From Nakaseomyces glabratus (taxonomy: Eukaryota; Ascomycota; Saccharomycetes; Saccharomycetales; Saccharomycetaceae): a stretch of 64,000 nucleotides of DNA. Positions within the stretch are counted from its first letter, which is position 1, and every line of letters starts with the position of its first letter. Below the pieces are notes generated by a model, which saw only the letters and a program-made list of their open reading frames with translations, was not told the origin of the DNA and did no database searches. The stretch is from the NCBI RefSeq assembly GCF_010111755.1, contig NC_088963.1, forward strand, positions 1,178,001-1,242,000. Direction: 5' to 3'. This document shows, piece by piece, positions 41,547 to 51,685 of the stretch. The position numbers and the translations under genes are program-made.

Positions 41547-41611
41547 TTGTAACACGAATTGTATTATATTAGAAGATCATTGGAATTATAACATCTATTG
41601 GTCATAACGTT

Positions 41612-42586
41612 ATGGACTTGCCTAATCATCAGAACTTGAATGGCGATGGCATAGATGAAAACTATAATAGAAAAACCTCACAATTCAGACCCCTTCAAAA
41701 GTTTGAGTATCAGAACAGCCAAAGCCTTCCAGAATTGTTTGGAAGCGGAAATCGAGATATGAACTCCAACGCCAGATATATGAGACAGCAATATGGACAC
41801 AATGAAAATGTACAATACGTTAATGGGGTCAATAAAGTATACCCCATGAACCCTATTATTCCTCCAAAATTAGGTGGAGGTCCTTATATGGTTAGGCCAT
41901 ATGAACGTATTGAAGGGACACAGTTGGTGAAGCCTCATATCTTCCAAACTGGCGAAAGTTATCAAGGAAATCAAGAGTATATTTTCCAGCCATCTACAAG
42001 TTCATCTTACAGTTCAGCTACTCTTGTAAATGAAGACACGAATATGCCAAATAACCATGTAATATTAGAAAATCATCCAATTGGGCTGGAGTATAAACTA
42101 CCCAGCAACTACATTAATCATAGTATACCATTAATGCATCCTCAACAAAGAATGCCTGTTACACCACATTTGCCGCTCAAGAGCACCATACAGCCAGGTT
42201 CGGAAGATAGTAAATTCGATACACCCAAAAATAGCAAAAAAAAAATATCCAGAAAGAGATTAACTGATGTTCAGAAGCTAGCTCATAATAAAATTGAAAA
42301 GAAATACCGTATTAACATAAATTCAAAGATAGCTCAATTACAGAAAATGATACCGTGGGTTTCTGATGGTGAAACTGCGTTTGAAGTCAACTCTTCGCTT
42401 AAAACGGAACAGAGTGATGGAGACAGTACGTCAAACAGTAGTAAAACTAAATTCAACAAAAGTATAATTCTGCAGAAGGCTATCGACTATATTGTATATC
42501 TGCGAAATAATGAGCATCTTTACCAAACTGAAATAGATAGATTGCGACAAGAAGTTGAAACGCTTCGAAATAATCAAAAGAGCTGA
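41612..42586 (+). CDS. TYE7: TYE7-type SREBP-class bHLH transcription factor
   Basis: Tye7 binds E-boxes and activates glycolytic genes in S. cerevisiae and Candida species. The 324-residue protein has an Asn/Gln/Pro-rich N-terminal region (about 1-205) and a C-terminal bHLH domain (about 212-310). The basic region HNKIEKKYRININSKI carries the tyrosine typical of SREBP-class factors. The loop between the helices is long and Ser/Thr-rich, as in Tye7. Helix 2 (KSIILQKAIDYIVYLRNNE) passes into a short leucine-zipper-like coil. Tye7 (291 aa) is the closest match I recall; Hms1 is the main alternative. In S. cerevisiae TYE7 (YOR344C) lies close to PYK2 (YOR347C), the duplicate of CDC19. Its position next to CDC19 here therefore supports the call. 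Confidence 0.85.
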   Translation: MDLPNHQNLNGDGIDENYNRKTSQFRPLQKFEYQNSQSLPELFGSGNRDMNSNARYMRQQYGHNENVQYVNGVNKVYPMNPIIPPKLGGGPYMVRPYERIEGTQLVKPHIFQTGESYQGNQEYIFQPSTSSSYSSATLVNEDTNMPNNHVILENHPIGLEYKLPSNYINHSIPLMHPQQRMPVTPHLPLKSTIQPGSEDSKFDTPKNSKKKISRKRLTDVQKLAHNKIEKKYRININSKIAQLQKMIPWVSDGETAFEVNSSLKTEQSDGDSTSNSSKTKFNKSIILQKAIDYIVYLRNNEHLYQTEIDRLRQEVETLRNNQKS

Positions 42587-43112
42587 GATAATCAAATTAG
42601 GTTGTTTAAACACACATTAGTACTCCAGTCATATATTCTGCATTCTGTTCTTTTTTCAAATCTGCTTGTTCCCCACAATGTTATATTAAGTTATCCTACT
42701 TATTATTTGTAATTTGTTCAATTAATTATAACACACCCGGTATAAGACAGCCACCAAATATTTTCATTCTTGCATTAGTACTACATTATTAGACGTTCTT
42801 GTTCTTCAATTTTAATTTTATTACTACAAGAAGCTTAGCTCTAAGATAGTCTTCACTTAAAGATTCTAGGTCTTGACTTAAGAAGGCATTATAATGCCGG
42901 ATAACTTAGCAACTGATAGAATTTTGGCATCCGATAAAAATTCTTCATTTAGTGCTGCTGTAAATTTATAATTTGTTGTGAATTTAGCTATTCTCTTTAT
43001 CTGGTAATGAATTTTTATCAATCAATTTGTATTAATGAATTTGATATTGTTGAAAATTTATATGGAGGAGGATATACATCATATACATTACATAAAAATC
43101 AACAATACATGA
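42587..43112. other. Convergent TYE7/RBG1 intergenic region
   Basis: 526 bp, AT-rich, 3' ends of two convergent genes. No gene or distinctive motif seen. Confidence 0.55.
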
Positions 43113-44222
43113 CTATTTCTTCAAGATTGTAACAACATCCTCATCTTCCAAAATGTGATTCAAACCAACATATTGAGGCTGATGCTTGACACTGCTACCA
43201 TAAACCAATGCATTTCTAAATTCATCTACCAGCGACTTGTGAATTTGGTTACAGAAATCCTTGACAGAGCAACGATCTGATCTCAAGACAACTGGATCAT
43301 TAAAATCAGGTATTCTACCCTTTGGCTTAGTGTATATACGTACCAGGTTCAATCTATCCCACATGACCTGAAGCAGTTCGTCTAAATTCCATTCCTTTCC
43401 TGAAGAGATTGGAACAGCGTTAGGAATTCTATATAGCAATTCCAATTCTTCTAAAGATAGTGCATCAATTTTATTCAGCACATAAATAGCTGGCATGTAT
43501 CTTCTAGTTGGGGCTTCTAGGACATCAATTAAGTCGTCGACAGTAGCATCACATCTGAAAGCAATTTCTGCACTATTGATTCTATATTCACTCATCACAG
43601 CTCTGATTTCGTCGTTACCCAAATGTGTAAGTGGAACAGTATTTGTTATAGATATACCACCTTTCTCCTTCTTCTTGATGACAATATTAGGAGGTTCTTT
43701 ATTCAATCTAATACCGACACCTTCCAATTCTTTTTCAATGATCTGCTTGTGGTGCAATGGCTTGTTGACATCTAATACAATGAAAAGCAAGTTACACGTT
43801 CTTGCAACGGCAATAACTTGTTTACCACGACCTCTACCATCCTTGGCACCGTCAATGATACCCGGTAGATCCAGCATTTGAATTTTGGCACCTTTATAAC
43901 GAATAACACCAGGAACAGTGACCAATGTGGTAAACTCATATTCTGCAGCTTCAGACTCAGTACCTGTCAACTTTGAAAGTAAAGTGGATTTACCAACAGA
44001 AGGGAACCCAACAAAACCAACACTAGCAACACCTGTTCTGGCAACATCGAAACCAACACCACCACCACCACCGGAGCTTGATGATGCACTAGTCAGCAGC
44101 TCACGTCTCAACTTGGCCAGCTTAGCTTTCAATTGACCCAAGTGGAAAGAGGTGGCCTTGTTCTTTTGGGTTCTGGCCATCTCATCCTCGATGGCCTTGA
44201 TCTTTTCAACCGTGGTAGACAT
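43113..44222 (-). CDS. RBG1: RBG1, DRG-family ribosome-associated GTPase
   Basis: Rbg1 is the yeast DRG1 GTPase. It binds Tma46 and translating ribosomes and supports translation elongation together with Rbg2 and Slh1. The 369 residues equal the S. cerevisiae length. Visible are the N-terminal helical region, a Gly-rich linker (GGGGGVG, about 51-57) and the Obg-type P-loop GFPSVGKST (about 71-79). The switch region has DLPGIIDGA, then NKID as G4, and the C-terminal TGS domain begins near [12 protein letters not shown]. It is divergent from FUN12 across 378 bp that carries a PAC/RRPE pair, the same gene pair as YAL036C/YAL035W. Confidence 0.97.
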   Translation of the reverse strand: MSTTVEKIKAIEDEMARTQKNKATSFHLGQLKAKLAKLRRELLTSASSSSGGGGGVGFDVARTGVASVGFVGFPSVGKSTLLSKLTGTESEAAEYEFTTLVTVPGVIRYKGAKIQMLDLPGIIDGAKDGRGRGKQVIAVARTCNLLFIVLDVNKPLHHKQIIEKELEGVGIRLNKEPPNIVIKKKEKGGISITNTVPLTHLGNDEIRAVMSEYRINSAEIAFRCDATVDDLIDVLEAPTRRYMPAIYVLNKIDALSLEELELLYRIPNAVPISSGKEWNLDELLQVMWDRLNLVRIYTKPKGRIPDFNDPVVLRSDRCSVKDFCNQIHKSLVDEFRNALVYGSSVKHQPQYVGLNHILEDEDVVTILKK

Positions 44223-44600
44223 TCTCAGTTAGCTTGGCAATTACCTTGGATGACACTACTACTACTCAAACAGACAAAAAGCCCTGGCGCTAAAATAGTA
44301 AAGAAATATAAAGAACTTGTGTGCTCGCAACTTATTCACTATTACCAAGCTCATCGCAGAATTTTGATATTTTGGCCAAAATTTTTCACTCGCTACACAC
44401 GACATACTTAAGAGGAAAAAGTTTTTCAAAAGATTTGGTTCTTCATAGCAGTGAAAAAAATAAATCGATGGCCACCAAGTAGTAAATGAAAATTATAGAA
44501 CTTAAATAATATGGATTAGTTTGTGATCTTTGCTTGATCTGGTGATAGTTCTATAACGGCTACACTCTTTGAGTACTAAATAAGAGAGGTAACGAAAAAA
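44223..44600. other. Divergent RBG1/FUN12 promoter region
   Basis: 378 bp holding both promoters. A PAC plus RRPE pair (44348-44388) lies near its middle and is listed separately. The rest is AT-rich. Confidence 0.6.
44348..44388. promoter_or_regulatory. PAC + RRPE pair shared by RBG1 and FUN12
   Basis: AGCTCATCGC (44348-44357, a perfect PAC on the minus strand) and AAAATTTTTCA (44378-44388, an RRPE core on the minus strand) are 20 bp apart. They are about 125-165 bp from the RBG1 ATG and 210-250 bp from the FUN12 ATG. Both genes act in translation, so a shared ribosome-biogenesis-type switch is plausible. Confidence 0.7.
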
Positions 44601-47516
44601 ATGGCGAAGAAAGGAAAGAAGAACCAGCAGAACTACTGGGATGAGGATTTCGAAGAAGATATGCCTCAAGGAGAGGAGATTGGCAGCCCTGCTCCCGAAG
44701 CTACTCCACAGGAAGGTGCTGAAGGCTCTGTAGAAGGTGAGGAAACCGCTGAACTAGACTTTATGGCCACTTTGAAGAAATCTAAGAAAAAGCAAGAAGA
44801 GGAAGTGAAGAAAGATGCTGATAAACCAGTGCTGAAGTCCAAGAAGGAAAAGGAGAAGGAAAAGAAGGAGAAGGAAAAGCAAAAGAAAAAAGAGCAAGCC
44901 GCCAAGAAGAAGGCTCAACAACAAGCTCAGAAGGAAAAGAACAAGCAACTGAATAAAGAAAATGCGGAAAAGATCGCTGCTGAAAAGAAAGAGAAAGAAT
45001 CCTCCCAAGAACCTGAAGAAGGTTCCAAAAAGCCGGCCACCAAGAAACCTGCCAAGAAGGTTCCTGCTGGTCTTGCTGCTCTAAAGCGTCAATTAGAACT
45101 TAAGAAGCAATTGGAAGAACAAGAGCGTCTAGAAAGAGAAGAGGAGGAAAGACTGGAAAGAGAGGAACAAGAACGTCTTGAGCAAGAAGAAAAGCAAAAA
45201 GAGCTAGAAAGAGCAGCCAAAAAGGAGAAGGAGAAGGAGAAGCGTGAAAGATTAAAGGCTGAGGGTAAGCTTCTAACCAAGAAACAAAAAGAAGAAAAGA
45301 AGCTGCTTGAAAAGAGACGTCAAGCTCTCCTGGCAGCAGGTAACATCAAGGTCGCTGGTTTAAGTAAGTCTGGCGATGGTGAACAAACACAACGTCCTAA
45401 AAAGGTTGTGTACGGTAAAAAGAAGAAGAGAACTCCAGAAGAGCAAGCATCTGCTAAAGCCAAAGAGGAGAAGAAGTCTAGCGAAGCAACCAAAGATGCT
45501 CAAAAGGAAGAGGCAGAAGAGGTCTTGATCGATGATTGGGAGAATCTTGCCATGGACGATGATGAAAATGAACCAGCTGAAGAAAATAAAATCGAGGAAG
45601 CTGAAGAGGAAGCTGAAGAGGAAATTTCTACCCCAGCAGCTTCTGGAAATGCTCAAGAAGTTGTATACGCTAAGGAAGAGCCATCTAGTAAGATTGCTGC
45701 CAACAAGAAGGATTTGCGTTCTCCAATTTGTTGTATCTTGGGTCACGTCGATACTGGTAAGACCAAGCTTTTGGATAAGATTAGACAAACTAATGTTCAA
45801 GGTGGTGAAGCGGGTGGTATTACCCAACAAATTGGTGCAACATATTTCCCAATTGAAGCTATCAGAGACAAGACGAAAACTATGGCTAAATTTGAAAAGC
45901 AAACATTTGATGTTCCAGGTCTGTTAGTGATCGATACTCCAGGTCACGAATCTTTCTCCAACTTACGTTCCAGAGGTTCCTCCTTGTGTAACATCGCTAT
46001 TTTGGTTATCGATATTATGCACGGTCTAGAACAACAAACTATTGAATCTATCAAGTTACTAAGAGACAGAAAGGCTCCATTTGTGGTTGCTTTGAATAAA
46101 ATTGACAGATTATATGACTGGCAAAGCACTCCAAACAATTCCTTCAGAGATTCCTTTGAACAGCAATCTAAGGCAGTCAAGGATGAATTTGCTACTAGAT
46201 TGAGCAATATTCAACTGGCTTTGTCTGAACAGGGTTTGAATTCTGAGTTATATTTCCAAAACAAGAACATCTCTAAGTATGTCTCCATTGTCCCTACATC
46301 TGCTGTCACTGGTGAAGGTATTCCAGATTTATTGTGGTTGCTGCTAGAATTGACTCAAAAGAGAATGTCTAAACAACTTATGTACTTATCTCATATTGAA
46401 GCTACCATTTTGGAAGTTAAGGTTGTTGAAGGTTTCGGTACTACTATTGATGTTATTCTATCAAATGGTTACTTGAGAGAAGGTGATAGAATAGTATTGT
46501 GTGGTATGAATGGTCCTATAGTGACAAATATCAGAGCTTTATTGACACCACAGCCGCTGCGTGAGTTGCGTTTGAAATCTGAATATGTTCACCACAAGGA
46601 AGTGAAGGCTGCATTGGGTGTTAAGATAGCCGCAAATGATTTGGAGAAGGCTGTTTCTGGTTCTCGTCTATTGGTTGTTGGTCCTGATGACGACGAAGAA
46701 GAAATGATGGATGAAGTCATGGAAGATCTGACTGGTCTATTGGATTCTGTAGACACTTCAGGTAAGGGTGTTGTTGTTCAAGCCTCTACTTTGGGTTCTT
46801 TGGAAGCTTTGTTAGATTTCTTAAAGGACATGAAGATTCCAGTTATGTCTATAGGTTTGGGTCCAGTTTACAAACGTGATGTTATGAAGGCATCTACAAT
46901 GTTGGAAAAAGCCCCAGAATTTGCCGTTATGTTGTGTTTCGATGTCAAGGTTGACAAGGAAGCAGAACTATATGCTGAACAAGAAGGTATCAAGATTTTC
47001 AACGCAGACATTATTTACCATTTATTCGATGCTTTTACAGCATACCAAGAGAAATTATTGGAACAACGTCGTAAGGACTTTATGGGTGATGCCACATTCC
47101 CATGTGTGTTGAACACCATTCAAATCATTAACAAGCGTGGTCCAATGATCATCGGTGTTGATGTTATTGAAGGTACTCTGCGTGTCGGTACACCAATTTG
47201 TGCTGTCAAGATTGACCCTACAACAAAGGAAAAGCAAACTTTGCTTCTTGGTAGAGCAATGTCTCTTGAAATTAATCACGAACCTGTCACTGAGGTCAAG
47301 AAGGGTCAAACAGCTGCTGGTGTTGCCATGCGTCTGGAAGACCCATCTTCTCAACAACCAATCTGGGGTCGTCACGTCGATGAGAAGGATACTTTATATT
47401 CCTTGATCACAAGAAGATCCATTGACACATTGAAGGACAAGGCGTTCAGAGACCAAGTTCCAAAGTCAGACTGGATGTTGATCAAGAAGCTAAAACCAGT
47501 ATTCGGAATTGAGTAA
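44601..47516 (+). CDS. FUN12: FUN12, translation initiation factor eIF5B
   Basis: eIF5B is the GTPase that promotes ribosomal subunit joining at the end of initiation. The 971-residue protein has a long, highly charged Lys/Glu-rich N-terminal part (about 1-370), typical of eukaryotic eIF5B. The translational GTPase core then begins with P-loop GHVDTGKT (residues 381-388). It continues with DTPGHESF (G3) and NKID (G4). Beta-barrel domain II, domain III and the C-terminal domain IV follow, ending in [11 protein letters not shown]. cerevisiae Fun12 is 1,002 aa; the difference lies in the charged region. The start is the first ATG, with the family opening [16 protein letters not shown]12 lies at one edge of the inverted block. 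Confidence 0.98.
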   Translation: MAKKGKKNQQNYWDEDFEEDMPQGEEIGSPAPEATPQEGAEGSVEGEETAELDFMATLKKSKKKQEEEVKKDADKPVLKSKKEKEKEKKEKEKQKKKEQAAKKKAQQQAQKEKNKQLNKENAEKIAAEKKEKESSQEPEEGSKKPATKKPAKKVPAGLAALKRQLELKKQLEEQERLEREEEERLEREEQERLEQEEKQKELERAAKKEKEKEKRERLKAEGKLLTKKQKEEKKLLEKRRQALLAAGNIKVAGLSKSGDGEQTQRPKKVVYGKKKKRTPEEQASAKAKEEKKSSEATKDAQKEEAEEVLIDDWENLAMDDDENEPAEENKIEEAEEEAEEEISTPAASGNAQEVVYAKEEPSSKIAANKKDLRSPICCILGHVDTGKTKLLDKIRQTNVQGGEAGGITQQIGATYFPIEAIRDKTKTMAKFEKQTFDVPGLLVIDTPGHESFSNLRSRGSSLCNIAILVIDIMHGLEQQTIESIKLLRDRKAPFVVALNKIDRLYDWQSTPNNSFRDSFEQQSKAVKDEFATRLSNIQLALSEQGLNSELYFQNKNISKYVSIVPTSAVTGEGIPDLLWLLLELTQKRMSKQLMYLSHIEATILEVKVVEGFGTTIDVILSNGYLREGDRIVLCGMNGPIVTNIRALLTPQPLRELRLKSEYVHHKEVKAALGVKIAANDLEKAVSGSRLLVVGPDDDEEEMMDEVMEDLTGLLDSVDTSGKGVVVQASTLGSLEALLDFLKDMKIPVMSIGLGPVYKRDVMKASTMLEKAPEFAVMLCFDVKVDKEAELYAEQEGIKIFNADIIYHLFDAFTAYQEKLLEQRRKDFMGDATFPCVLNTIQIINKRGPMIIGVDVIEGTLRVGTPICAVKIDPTTKEKQTLLLGRAMSLEINHEPVTEVKKGQTAAGVAMRLEDPSSQQPIWGRHVDEKDTLYSLITRRSIDTLKDKAFRDQVPKSDWMLIKKLKPVFGIE

Positions 47517-48498
47517 TTTTGCATATTTTAACGCCCTACTTTTTTCTTCTACCTTCTAGTACTGTTTTTATTTCGCTTCTTTTCCCAACAGCCAAAAATT
47601 TCTACCTTTAATTTTACTTTTTTTTTACCACAACCATCTTTCTATTCGCCCCCCATATACATATCAAAGTCCAGTATATACAATGTATATTAGATACAGC
47701 CAAATTCATAAGTAATGACAGATTACTCACCAAGTATACCTCTCAATATTATTATTACCACTTTGAAGAGACATCATAAGGAACGCAGGAAGGATGTGTG
47801 TAGCATATTGTACGATATTTGACCATGGACTATATTTTTTTGGAATTTTATGTAAATTTGGAACCAGCAAATTCAAGACACACCTATAACTGCCAGTGTT
47901 TGACAGCAAGTGTCAGCTTTTTAACAGGTCCTGTTTTTTAGCAAAGTGTACATTTGGAACTGAAAACAATAGCTGATTTTTGACTATTGTCTGAGTATAT
48001 TGGACGCCTTCTTGTTTTTCATAGCTGGCGATATTTGACTTCAATTCCAAACTGGAAATTAAACGAAATTCTAGGACAATACGTTCTATATTTCTACAAG
48101 AGAGATTTGAGACCCCATCTATAAAGTCTCTGTTAGTGATTAATTGACCTCATTATCAGGCAGAAGAAAAGGCCATCTCTAAACAGCATCAGCGAGCACT
48201 TAACAGGGCTGCTGATTTTTGTATACTTCAAAAAAGAGGGTTTATAATTTTCGCTTTGTTACACCCTATAGCTCTTATTACTTCATCTGGTTACACAATC
48301 TAGTAATTGAGCTTTTACTGGAATCTCTCTGGACTATAGCTCGGAAGAATTTTTTGGATACATTTTCTTTGATACAGTCTTTTTCAGCATTACTAGAGCC
48401 TAAGAAAGCAAATTAGTTCTTTAGTTTGTTTGTCCAAATTAAACCCCATCGAAACAACTATAACTTATTCAAAAACAGCACTTATAAATAGCATAGGA
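47517..48498. other. FUN12-PTA1 intergenic region (inversion junction)
   Basis: 982 bp between tandem genes, containing the FUN12 3' end and the PTA1 promoter. A frame upstream of PTA1 is open for 23 codons but starts with TTG. In S. cerevisiae these two genes are not neighbours, so one inversion breakpoint lies here. I see no long inverted repeat, tRNA or LTR that would explain it. Confidence 0.55.
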
Positions 48499-50916
48499 AT
48501 GAATGAATCAGACATTGACCAACTCTATAAAGCACGAGAGTTGGCTTTGAACAAGTCGCCTGAAAAGACGCTTCCAAAAGTTTTAGAAACTGCTGAATCT
48601 TTATATTTAGCAGCCGACAGCAATGCTGACCAGGCAATAAAACACAGGTTATCAAAATTTCTTACCCATGTATTTTATGAAATATTGACTTCTGAACTTA
48701 TACCGAAAAATGAAAAGCCCTTCATAGCATCCCAACATCTCCATACTATCATGCTAATATGTCGTGATTCCCAAATTGATCCTGTAACATATAAGTATGC
48801 TATCTTGTCATTAACATCCTCTTACTCATCACTTTTCGATCTTGTAGCCAAAACTTCAAATCAAGAGCTTTGGGATACGATGCAAGAATTGAAAAGCTTT
48901 ATAATTACTAGATGGAGAACACCTTATCCAAAATCCAAAAGCAATGAACAGGTGGACGACAGCAGTATGTTGGCTCAGGAAAATGAAAATATCGGATGTA
49001 AACTTGCTACATTGAAGTTGATATCTGAAGTCATCATAGTACAAACACCGATAATAAGTTCTTCAACTATCAAAGATAAATCAGGTCACATGAATATGAT
49101 AAGTCTGGCTTCGGTGCCTGATAATCATCCAGTTATATCTAAGAAGCAAGTTTATGAATCAGAAGCCAAAAAGTTACTTGACTCTCTATTGAATTATCTA
49201 GTTGAACAGCCTTTCATGATTAGTATGATATTTGTCGCAATAATCAACTGTCTGGCCATTGTTATGAAGCAAAGACCACAAACAACTATAAGAATACTTT
49301 CTGGATTATTGAGGTTTAACGTTGATGCTAAATTTCAAATGGATAATCAATCAACAGTAAATTATAGATTAGCGAAGAGATTTGTTGAAAGAGCATACAA
49401 GAATTTTGTTCAATTTGGTTTAAAAGGCCAATATATCAAAAATACAGGTACCACCTCAACTTTTTATACTAAACTTTCTAAGATTTCTCAAACTTTACAT
49501 GTAATTGGAGAAGAAGCAAAAAGCAAGGGTATATTGAACTTTGATGCTAATGAAGTAGAGCATTATATGAACTCTGATGATAGAAACAAGGCAATTGCAC
49601 AAATAAAACGTCTAAGATCCTCTATTGATGACTTAATTAAGGCTCAAATGCTAACCCATGATGGCAGCTCTCTTTCAAATAATGATAATAATACGTTTGA
49701 TAATATGCAGTCTTCTAATATAGCAAATGGGAAAGCATCATCCTCAGAATCGATAGATGATATGCATTTCAATGAGAAAGCATTGCAACTATCTGAATTG
49801 CAGAAATATACCATGTCAAAAAACAATATGCAGAATTTTTTCAACAGTTCAACAGTGGCATTAGATAACAGCTACTCTTCAGTATATTCATTGATGAACA
49901 GCAAAAACTCAGATATAGACATGTCTAAGCTTCCAAGTGACTTGTTATTGAAACTATGCTCTGAAGCGGTTTTCAATACAGATACAAAGAAAATGCTAAC
50001 CGGATTATCTATTGTTGCTTCCCGTTATTCAGATTTAATGAACAAGTACAAGACTAAGAAGCGCAGGATGGAAGATGATGAAATGGCTGAAAGATTAAAC
50101 AAAAGGTTGCGTGGAGAAGAGGTTGATGAACCTATGACCAATGCTCCTAAAGTTGAGGAGAAACCTAAGGAGAAAGTGGAAGAGATGTCAGAGGCCAGTG
50201 CCATTAATAAATCCAATGATTCGACTTACACTATCGAACCAGAGAAACTAAATGAAAACGAGAAGGAAGAGCATTTCAAGAGAATCATCTCCAATATAAT
50301 GGACATAAAGAAAATGGAAGAAACACCAGAGATTAGTTCCTTTGTAAACACCAAATTGAAGCCCTTGCAAAAGATTAAATTAATGCAATGGAACTCTAGC
50401 GAGTCGTGGTTACACATATTGACTAGATTGGCCACTCGTGGTGTAAATCATGATGAGAACATGAGTAACATCATTAGACAGACGTTGTACGACTACTTCT
50501 TGGACAATTTTAATGATAGGGCGAGTGTTGCCTTAGAGTGGTTAAATGAAGAATGGTACAATGAGACCATTAATAAATCGAAGAAAGAGAACGGAGAAGA
50601 GAGTTACAAGAACTACGACGAATGGTCCCTGAAATTGTTAGACGGGCTTGTTCCGTCCTTGGAGAACCAACATCGTCGTCTGTTTATCAGACTAATGAGT
50701 GAACTTCCAAGGGTAACCTATGAACATATCCTAAAACTAAGATCAGTATGTCTGGACCCAGCAAGAAGCTCTTTAGGCTTCCAAGTGCTTAAATTCCTGG
50801 TAATGTTCCGTCCACCCACGAAACCTTACATCAAGGAATTTCTCGAAAAACTGAAACAAGAAGATAGCACTATTGAAAAGCAATGTAACTCTATCCTTGA
50901 TAAGTATTGTAAGTAG
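48499..50916 (+). CDS. PTA1: PTA1, cleavage and polyadenylation factor subunit (symplekin)
   Basis: Pta1 is the symplekin-like scaffold of the cleavage and polyadenylation factor, bridging Ssu72 and other subunits for mRNA and snoRNA 3'-end formation. The ATG at 48499 was chosen because MNESDIDQLYKARELAL aligns with the S. cerevisiae N-terminus. This gives 805 residues, against 785. Conserved blocks include LVAKTSNQELWD, RPQTTIRILSGLLRFNVDAKF, KRFVERAYKNFVQFGLK, SQTLHVIGEE, HRRLFIRLMSELP and CLDPARSSLGFQ. A Ser/Asn-rich linker and an acidic, Lys/Glu-rich region lie in the centre. It runs in tandem with GCV3, as in YAL043C-YAL044C. Confidence 0.96.
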   Translation: MNESDIDQLYKARELALNKSPEKTLPKVLETAESLYLAADSNADQAIKHRLSKFLTHVFYEILTSELIPKNEKPFIASQHLHTIMLICRDSQIDPVTYKYAILSLTSSYSSLFDLVAKTSNQELWDTMQELKSFIITRWRTPYPKSKSNEQVDDSSMLAQENENIGCKLATLKLISEVIIVQTPIISSSTIKDKSGHMNMISLASVPDNHPVISKKQVYESEAKKLLDSLLNYLVEQPFMISMIFVAIINCLAIVMKQRPQTTIRILSGLLRFNVDAKFQMDNQSTVNYRLAKRFVERAYKNFVQFGLKGQYIKNTGTTSTFYTKLSKISQTLHVIGEEAKSKGILNFDANEVEHYMNSDDRNKAIAQIKRLRSSIDDLIKAQMLTHDGSSLSNNDNNTFDNMQSSNIANGKASSSESIDDMHFNEKALQLSELQKYTMSKNNMQNFFNSSTVALDNSYSSVYSLMNSKNSDIDMSKLPSDLLLKLCSEAVFNTDTKKMLTGLSIVASRYSDLMNKYKTKKRRMEDDEMAERLNKRLRGEEVDEPMTNAPKVEEKPKEKVEEMSEASAINKSNDSTYTIEPEKLNENEKEEHFKRIISNIMDIKKMEETPEISSFVNTKLKPLQKIKLMQWNSSESWLHILTRLATRGVNHDENMSNIIRQTLYDYFLDNFNDRASVALEWLNEEWYNETINKSKKENGEESYKNYDEWSLKLLDGLVPSLENQHRRLFIRLMSELPRVTYEHILKLRSVCLDPARSSLGFQVLKFLVMFRPPTKPYIKEFLEKLKQEDSTIEKQCNSILDKYCK

Positions 50917-51140
50917 TGTGATATTTCTCCTTAGGTAAATATGCAAAAGAGAGCTTGTTGTTAAGTATTTGACTTTCGAAGTGTTAACTGGTTTGATATA
51001 ACTATTTACTAGTACATAGTCGTTTGTGAAGTGCAAAAAATCATAGAAAACGTCATGACTTCTCTCTCTCTTTTTTTATTTATCTAGTAGGAATGGTAGA
51101 CTAGTCTGACCCAACAAGAATGCATCGCAGCAGGCACTTT

Positions 51141-51146
51141 TGACTC
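51141..51146 (+). promoter_or_regulatory. TGACTC motif (Bas1/Gcn4 type), distal, GCV3
   Basis: TGACTC lies 545 bp before the GCV3 ATG. Bas1 and Gcn4 bind this core. Bas1 controls glycine cleavage genes in S. cerevisiae. A single six-base word has low information. Confidence 0.3.
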
Positions 51147-51481
51147 TGCCCGTGAAGCTTCGGCTCAAGAGTCTGTTGATTCGCCAGCTCCTCTCGATCA
51201 CAGAAGACAACACAGTTTGTTGGTTGAACCAAAATCAACCCAGCAGTACCTTTGAAGACCAATGGGCATTTCATTTGCACTGCCGTTATCTACTACGATT
51301 GGCAGTATCAAGCATTCTGCCAACTGATAAGATTAGACAAATACTGCACTGCCAGAATCAGATAGTTTGGCAAGAGAAAAACGATACCTAAGAATTCGCG
51401 ATGTGAGAGAGTTCATGGTTGCGATGACAAGACTCTCTCCGGGATTCATAGATGGCAAGGAGCATTGTGACTTCTTAATTG

Positions 51482-51487
51482 TGACTC
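51482..51487 (+). promoter_or_regulatory. TGACTC motif (Bas1/Gcn4 type), proximal, GCV3
   Basis: TGACTC lies 204 bp before the GCV3 ATG, a normal distance for a yeast activator site. With the distal copy it makes a plausible Bas1/Gcn4-responsive promoter. Confidence 0.4.
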
Positions 51488-51685
51488 TCTTCAGGTTGGG
51501 GGACTTTTGTCATACTGAGTTTTACCTAACCAATTGTATTGAGCAATAGAGGTTGCGTCTCAAATGTAAAACAATTGTATATATATTCTGGTGTTTGTAT
51601 TTATTTGTTGCGAGGACGTTTCTGTAACAATTCCTTTAGCAGCTATCAGATTAAGGACCATCACCACACACAGTAAGCAAATAAG

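Larger units (their letters stand above)
34880..41611. other. 6.7-kb region without a gene, upstream of the TYE7-type gene
   Basis: This is the CDC19 3' side plus an exceptionally long upstream region for the bHLH gene. The flanks (34.9-36.5 and 39.9-41.6 kb) are strongly AT-rich, while the middle (about 36.7-39.6 kb) is visibly richer in G and C. Frames there (37539-37925, 38464-38811, 38924-39346) have no family I recognise and several overlap on both strands. Seen directly are a (TC)10-T10 tract, a T20 tract, C8 at 38846-38853 and C7 at 39560-39566. The S. cerevisiae gene expected in this slot (YAL037W) is not visible. Confidence 0.6.
50917..51685. other. PTA1-GCV3 intergenic region
   Basis: 769 bp holding the GCV3 promoter. 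It contains two TGACTC words (listed separately) and a CT-rich/T-rich stretch at 51060-51078. The frames at 51140-51391 and 51367-51549 show no recognisable similarity. Confidence 0.55.

Noticed and set aside
48430..48498. In-frame 23-codon extension of PTA1 from a TTG
   Set aside because: The homologous protein starts at the ATG at 48499. Non-ATG initiation has no support here.
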